DNA of 64,000 bases. It comes from Bradyrhizobium rifense (lineage in GTDB: Bacteria > Pseudomonadota > Alphaproteobacteria > Rhizobiales > Xanthobacteraceae). A program made the position numbers and the translations under genes. The first letter of the stretch is position 1. Every line of letters begins with the position of its first letter. Below are positions 59,814-64,000 of the stretch, piece by piece. Below the pieces are notes generated by a model. It was not told the DNA's origin. It saw nothing but the letters and a program-made list of their open reading frames with translations, and made no database searches. The stretch spans positions 135,374 through 199,373 of the forward strand of contig NZ_VSSS01000024.1 of assembly GCF_008123425.1 (NCBI RefSeq), in the 5' to 3' direction.

Positions 59814-61547
59814 ATGACTGGCAACGAGCGCAACGCAATTGAGACTTACGAGTGCGATGTGCTCGTGGCCGGATCGGGCTGCTCCGGCATGTCGGCCGCG
59901 ATCACCGCGCGCTATCGCGGTCTCGACGTGCTGATCGTGGAGAAGGAGCCGCGCTTCGGCGGCACCACCGCCCGCTCCGGCGGCTGGCTCTGGATTCCCG
60001 GCACGTCGCTGGCGAAGGCCTACGGCATCGAGGAGACGCCGGAGCAGGCACGCACCTATCTGCGGTACGAGGCCGGCAACAATTTTGACGCCGCGCGGGT
60101 TGATGCATTCCTCAGCGCCGGCCCTGAAGCAGTCGATTTCTTCACCACCAAGACGTCCTTGCGCTTCGACATGCCGCTGGTGTTTCCGGACTATCATGCC
60201 GAAGCGCCCGGCGGCACGCAGGGCGGCCGCTCGATGGTGACGCGGCCATTCGACGGCCGCGAGCTTGGCGAGCAGATCGAGACGCTCGGCATGCCGCTGC
60301 CTGAGCTCACGGTGTTCGGCATGATGCTCGGATCCGGCAAGGAGATCATCCATTTCATGCGGGTGACGCAGTCGCTGACGTCGGCGGTCTACGTCGCAAA
60401 ACGCCTGTCGCGGCATTTGATGGACGTGCTGCGCTACGGCCGCGGCATGACCTTGACCAACGGCAATGCGCTGGCCGGGCGCCTGGCAAAATCCGCGCAG
60501 GATTTGAAGATTCCGATGTGGCTGTCATCGCCGGTGCGCGAGCTGACGGTCGAGAACGGCACCGTCACCGGCGCGATCGTTTCGCGCGAGGGACGCGACG
60601 TGCGCGTTCGCGCGCGCCAGGGCGTCGTGCTCGCCTGCGGCGGCTTTCCGCACGATGTCGAACGGCGCAAGAAGATGTTTCCGCACGCGCCGACCGGCAA
60701 CGAGCATTATTCGCCCGGCCCCACCGGCAACACCGGCGACGGCCTGCGTCTCGCGGAAAGCGCCGGCGGGCATGTCGAGGATCGCCTGCCGAATGCGGCA
60801 GCCTGGGTGCCGGTATCGCTGACCACACGCAAGGACGGCTCGAAGGGCGTGATGCCGCATTTCATCGACCGCGCCAAGCCCGGCGTGATCGCGGTGATGC
60901 GCGACGGAAGGCGTTTTGCCAATGAAGGCAATTCCTATCACGACTTCGTCCAGGCCATGATCAAGGCGGCCAAGCCCGGGGAGGAGATTGCGGCCTATCT
61001 CGTCTGCGATCACCCGACGCTACGCAAATACGGACTCGGCTGCGTGCCGCCGTTCCCGATGCCGCTCGGTCATCATCTCAACACCGGCTATCTCATGCGC
61101 GGCGAGACGCTCGAAGCGCTCGCAGCGAAGGCCGGGATCGACGCGAAGACGTTCACCGACACCGTCAAGCAGTTCAATGTGACCGCGCCGCAAGGGCACG
61201 ATGCCGCCTTCGGCAAGGGTTCAAAAGCCTATAACCGCTACCAGGGCGACGCCATGCACGGCCCCAATCCCTGCATCGCACCGATCGAGAACGGCCCGTT
61301 CTACGCCATCAAGATGGTGATCGGCGATCTCGGCACCTATGCCGGCATCGTCACCGACGAGAACGCACGCGCGCTCGACGCCGAGGGTCGGGTGATTCCC
61401 GGGCTCTATGCCGCCGGCAACGACATGGCGAGCATCATGGGCGGCAATTATCCCGGCGCCGGCATCACGCTTGGGCCGGCGCTGACCTTCGGCTACATTG
61501 CCGGCCGTCATCTCGCCGACAGCGCCGCCAAGCGCGACGCGGCGTAA
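59814..61547 (+). CDS. FAD-dependent dehydrogenase, ketosteroid dehydrogenase/fumarate reductase flavoprotein family
   Basis: 577 residues. The N-terminal dinucleotide fold reads CDVLVAGSGCSGMSAAITAR with EKEPRFGGTTARSGGWLWIP, and the C-terminal FAD contact GLYAAGNDMASIMGGNYPGA closes the domain, as in 3-ketosteroid-delta1-dehydrogenase and related FAD_binding_2 enzymes. It probably dehydrogenates a cyclic ketone or acid, inserting a double bond. It lies between the Liv receptor and the IclR regulator on the same strand. Substrate unknown. Confidence 0.92.
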   Translation: MTGNERNAIETYECDVLVAGSGCSGMSAAITARYRGLDVLIVEKEPRFGGTTARSGGWLWIPGTSLAKAYGIEETPEQARTYLRYEAGNNFDAARVDAFLSAGPEAVDFFTTKTSLRFDMPLVFPDYHAEAPGGTQGGRSMVTRPFDGRELGEQIETLGMPLPELTVFGMMLGSGKEIIHFMRVTQSLTSAVYVAKRLSRHLMDVLRYGRGMTLTNGNALAGRLAKSAQDLKIPMWLSSPVRELTVENGTVTGAIVSREGRDVRVRARQGVVLACGGFPHDVERRKKMFPHAPTGNEHYSPGPTGNTGDGLRLAESAGGHVEDRLPNAAAWVPVSLTTRKDGSKGVMPHFIDRAKPGVIAVMRDGRRFANEGNSYHDFVQAMIKAAKPGEEIAAYLVCDHPTLRKYGLGCVPPFPMPLGHHLNTGYLMRGETLEALAAKAGIDAKTFTDTVKQFNVTAPQGHDAAFGKGSKAYNRYQGDAMHGPNPCIAPIENGPFYAIKMVIGDLGTYAGIVTDENARALDAEGRVIPGLYAAGNDMASIMGGNYPGAGITLGPALTFGYIAGRHLADSAAKRDAA

Positions 61548-61565
61548 CCATACGCCAGGAGGCGC

Positions 61566-62360
61566 ATGAAGAGAGAAAGCCGCGGCATCCAGTCGATCGA
61601 GGTCGGCGGAGAATTGCTCCGTGCGCTCGCCAAAAGCGGTGAGCCGATGATGCTGCGCGATCTCGCGCGCGAGGCCGGCATGACGCCTGCCAAGGCGCAT
61701 CCTTATCTCGCCAGCTTCTCGCGCATTGGCTTGATCGAGCAGGACGAGACCACCGGCCGCTACGAGATCGGCGCGCTGGCGCTCGAGCTCGGCCTCATCA
61801 GCCTGCGACGTCTGTCCGGTGTGAGGATCGCGCAGCCGAAAATCGCAGGCCTCGCAAGCCAGATCGGGCACGCGGTCTCGCTCGCGGTCTGGGGCACACA
61901 TGGCCCGACCGTGGTGCAGCTGGAGGAGCCCGGCCAGCCCGTGCACATCGTGATGCGCGCCGGCTCGGTGATGGCGCTGCTGGAAACCGCGACCGGCCGC
62001 GCCTTCGCAGCCTTCCTGCCGGAGAAGACGATCAACGCTGCGCTCGAAAGCGGGCTTGATCGTCACGGCGTCGGCTACAATCCGAAGCGCGCAGTGAAAG
62101 GCGCCAAGGTCGCCGAGATGCTCGCTGAAGTCCGCAAGCACGGCCTCGCCCGCGCGCTTGGCGATCCCCTCCCCGGCGTCAACGCGTTCTCCGCGCCGGT
62201 GTTCGACCATGCCGGCCATGTCGCGCTGGTGATCACCGCGATGGGACCGGAAGGCACTTTTGATGCGCGCTGGGACAGCCCCATCGCCCATGCCTTGCGC
62301 GACTGCGCCGGCCACATCTCGAAGCGGCTCGGCTACGGCATGACGATCGCCGCGGGGTGA
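61566..62360 (+). CDS. IclR-family transcriptional regulator
   Basis: 264 residues with AGGAGG before the ATG at 61566. N-terminal winged helix: ALAKSGEPMMLRDLAREAGM with TPAKAHPYLASFSRIGLIE; C-terminal effector domain with AGSVMALLETATGRAFAAFL. It follows the FAD dehydrogenase by 18 bases and likely regulates the small operon from the gap 58373-58591. It is unrelated in detail to the IclR protein at 32775. Confidence 0.93.
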   Translation: MKRESRGIQSIEVGGELLRALAKSGEPMMLRDLAREAGMTPAKAHPYLASFSRIGLIEQDETTGRYEIGALALELGLISLRRLSGVRIAQPKIAGLASQIGHAVSLAVWGTHGPTVVQLEEPGQPVHIVMRAGSVMALLETATGRAFAAFLPEKTINAALESGLDRHGVGYNPKRAVKGAKVAEMLAEVRKHGLARALGDPLPGVNAFSAPVFDHAGHVALVITAMGPEGTFDARWDSPIAHALRDCAGHISKRLGYGMTIAAG

Positions 62361-62390
62361 CCACCGCTAGAGCCAACTCCGCGGTGCGCC

Positions 62391-62509
62391 CCCTCTCCCG
62401 CTTGCGGGAGAGGGTTGGAGAGAGGGTATATCCGCAACGGGGCAATCCCCTAGAGGAGAAAACCCTCACCCGCGCCTTCGGCGCGACCTCTCCCGCAAGC
62501 GGGAGAGGT
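62391..62509. repeat. palindromic repeat element of paired hairpins
   Basis: Hairpin 1 (62391-62414) is CCCTCTCCCG-CTTG-CGGGAGAGGG and hairpin 2 (62486-62509) is ACCTCTCCCG-CAAG-CGGGAGAGGT, each a 10-base perfect stem with 4-base loop. A third hairpin CGCGCC-TTC-GGCGCG lies at 62471-62485. The outer hairpins are oriented as an inverted pair around a 70-base centre. This is the form of REP/BIME-type intergenic repeats; it lies between converging genes and could end both transcripts. Confidence 0.8.
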
Positions 62510-62526
62510 AAGAAAACCCACCGCCG

Positions 62527-64000
62527 CTAGAGCGCCGCCACGCTCACCTCTTCTGCCGAGATCGATCCGCTGTCGACCACCAACGCGACCGCGCCGCCGG
62601 TCAACGGCAGGTCGCCGGTGTCCTGCACGCTGAACAGCGTCCTGCCGTCGACATGGGCTTCGATCTCGCCGCCGACCACGCGCAGCTCGACCTTGTATTT
62701 GCGATCGAGCTCCCAGGCGAAACGTTCGCTCGCCAGCACGACCTCGTCATGCACGCGCTTGACCAGGCGCACACGGCCACCCTCAGTGCGATCGAACATC
62801 AGCGCATAATAGCGCTCGCGTCCCTGCACGCGCGCGGCAAGCCCCCAGGCATTTGCCAACAGCGGCGTGATCTCCGAGGTCACGCGATAGTCCTTCCAGT
62901 CGCGCGAGCCCTGCGCGATGAAGCCGACGCCATCGCCATTGGTGACGCGCAGGCCTTCCCAGCGGGTCTGGAACTGGGTGACATTGTTGACCCAGGCGTG
63001 CTTCCACATCGTGCTGACATTGTTGTCCGGCCGCTTCAGCACGGTATTGGCCGCGCCGCCCCAGGTCAGGTAGTCCAGATAAAGCGTGCCGTCGACACCG
63101 AGCGAGTCGCGCGTCTCGATCTCGACACCGATCTCGAAGATCGGATAGGCGTGCGTCTCCGGCACCTGCCAGCTCAGCAGGGCCTCGCAGCCACCGGTGA
63201 GCTCCTGCGCATCGCCATGGATCTGCACCAACTCGTCGTGCTCGTCGTAGACGCTGGCGAACAAGCGCACCGCGACCGTGCCGCTGTCTGTTTCCGACTC
63301 CAGCCGGCACTCGACGCGCTGGCCCGAATACAGCGTCGGACACGACACCAGCTGATAGGTCGGCATCGTAAACACCTCCTTGTCGAAGAAGGTGGGGCTG
63401 GCGATGCGCGCCACACGCCCGGGCGCGAGGCGGCGGAAGTCGATCGCGAGGCTGCGCTCGCCATTGCGGCTATGGCCTGCGACGTTGCTGAGCTCGACCC
63501 CGTGCAGCCGCGCCGGCGAGCCGCCCTTGTTGTGGAAGCCTTGCAAGCTGCCCGGAAAATTGAAGTTGAAGCGCGCGCCATCCTTGGCCACCGCAAGTGC
63601 CGGCGCCCCCGCCAGCGCAAGCCCCGCCGCGACCAGCGATTGCGTTTCGATCACAGCATCGGTGATCGCGGCGCCGCCGTCGGCGGTCGAGATATACATG
63701 CGGTCGGCGATCGGCGTGCGGAAGTCCGGCCCGGCGTCGAGGCCGGCCAATCCAGTGCGGATGCCGAACAGGCAGCCGACATTGCCGGAATTGCAGTCGG
63801 TGTCCCAGCCGGCCGTGTTGGCGATGCGCATCGCGTCCTGAAAACTGTTCTCGCCGTAAAGCGTCGCCAGGATGATCAGCGCGTGGTTGGGCACGACGTG
63901 GCAATTGCCGTAGAATTTGTCGTAGCCGTAACGCCCGGCGATCAGCGCGCGGGTGCGCTCCCAATCGTTGCTGTTGTCGCCGGCGTGCCACTCACGCACG
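62527..64000 (-). CDS. ADP-ribosylglycohydrolase-family protein with C-terminal beta-sandwich (5' end outside window)
   Basis: Open at the right edge, so the N-terminus is missing; about 490 residues are visible. NTAGWDTDCNSGNVGCLFGI is the ADP-ribosylglycohydrolase signature with the metal-binding DTD. After it come a linker, an Ig-like segment with FASVYDEHDELVQIHGDAQ, and a C-terminal domain with AWGLAARVQGRERYYALMFD and GEIEAHVDGRTLFSVQDTGD resembling LamG/3-keto-disaccharide-hydrolase sandwiches. The sandwich suggests a carbohydrate-linked substrate rather than ADP-ribosyl-protein. No regulation visible. The repeat element follows its stop. Confidence 0.8.
   Translation of the reverse strand, partial: VREWHAGDNSNDWERTRALIAGRYGYDKFYGNCHVVPNHALIILATLYGENSFQDAMRIANTAGWDTDCNSGNVGCLFGIRTGLAGLDAGPDFRTPIADRMYISTADGGAAITDAVIETQSLVAAGLALAGAPALAVAKDGARFNFNFPGSLQGFHNKGGSPARLHGVELSNVAGHSRNGERSLAIDFRRLAPGRVARIASPTFFDKEVFTMPTYQLVSCPTLYSGQRVECRLESETDSGTVAVRLFASVYDEHDELVQIHGDAQELTGGCEALLSWQVPETHAYPIFEIGVEIETRDSLGVDGTLYLDYLTWGGAANTVLKRPDNNVSTMWKHAWVNNVTQFQTRWEGLRVTNGDGVGFIAQGSRDWKDYRVTSEITPLLANAWGLAARVQGRERYYALMFDRTEGGRVRLVKRVHDEVVLASERFAWELDRKYKVELRVVGGEIEAHVDGRTLFSVQDTGDLPLTGGAVALVVDSGSISAEEVSVAAL

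Overview
The window is a GC-rich stretch of an alphaproteobacterial chromosome. Many Tat-exported and solute-binding proteins, numerous catabolic transporters, the kdp and flagellar gene content and the protein wording all point to Bradyrhizobium or a close relative. This assignment is inferred from sequence style; no database was searched. No rRNA, tRNA, CRISPR array, prophage or insertion sequence was recognised. Almost all of the sequence is coding.

Region 1 (1-7318), potassium region. On the minus strand are the 3'-truncated kdpB, then kdpA, kdpF and a 27-residue membrane micro-protein. On the plus strand follow small proteins and one odd dihydrodipicolinate-synthase-like gene. Four copies of an 11-bp-spaced direct repeat (TTTATR-N5-CCTATR type) lie in front of the kdp operon and the three plus-strand units. 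Each has a -10-like hexamer exactly 30 bases past its end. This looks like one KdpE-type regulon of mostly undescribed genes and is the most interesting signal here.

Region 2 (7474-9714): upp and an AMP-forming acyl-CoA synthetase.

Region 3 (9722-24617), flagellar filament and hook. All minus strand, transcribed ECF sigma factor, fliC, fliD, fliS, small protein, flgD, flgE, small protein, flgN-like, flgK, flgL. No basal-body or export genes are present. Divergently, three plus-strand genes (HAD-type phosphatase, glycosyltransferase-like, formyltransferase-like) may modify flagellin or a surface glycan.

Region 4 (24619-33515), a divergent catabolic module. Minus strand: TRAP transporter dctP-dctQ-dctM, acyl-CoA dehydrogenase and CoA-hydrolase/transferase. 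Plus strand: type III CoA-transferase, MaoC hydratase, CitE lyase and an IclR regulator. Together they read as uptake and beta-oxidation-like cleavage of a branched C5 dicarboxylate such as methylsuccinate, mesaconate or citramalate.

Region 5 (33523-45706), a LysR-flanked minus-strand set: DctA symporter, PdxA-like dehydrogenase, two Tat-exported MmgE/PrpD proteins, a tripartite-tricarboxylate receptor, an SDR, an alpha/beta hydrolase, a Tat-exported FAH-family protein, an amino-acid-type binding protein and a glycine-zipper protein. Two LysR genes stand to its right.

Region 6 (45787-55321), one probable minus-strand operon: a polyamine-type ABC transporter, a three-subunit molybdenum hydroxylase and an amidase. 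It suggests import, ring or carbon hydroxylation and amide hydrolysis of a nitrogenous substrate.

Region 7 (55517-64000): an exported GH79-like glycosidase, an MHS-family transporter, a Liv-type binding protein with an FAD-dependent dehydrogenase and IclR regulator, a palindromic repeat element, and the truncated end of an ADP-ribosylglycohydrolase-family protein with a C-terminal beta-sandwich.
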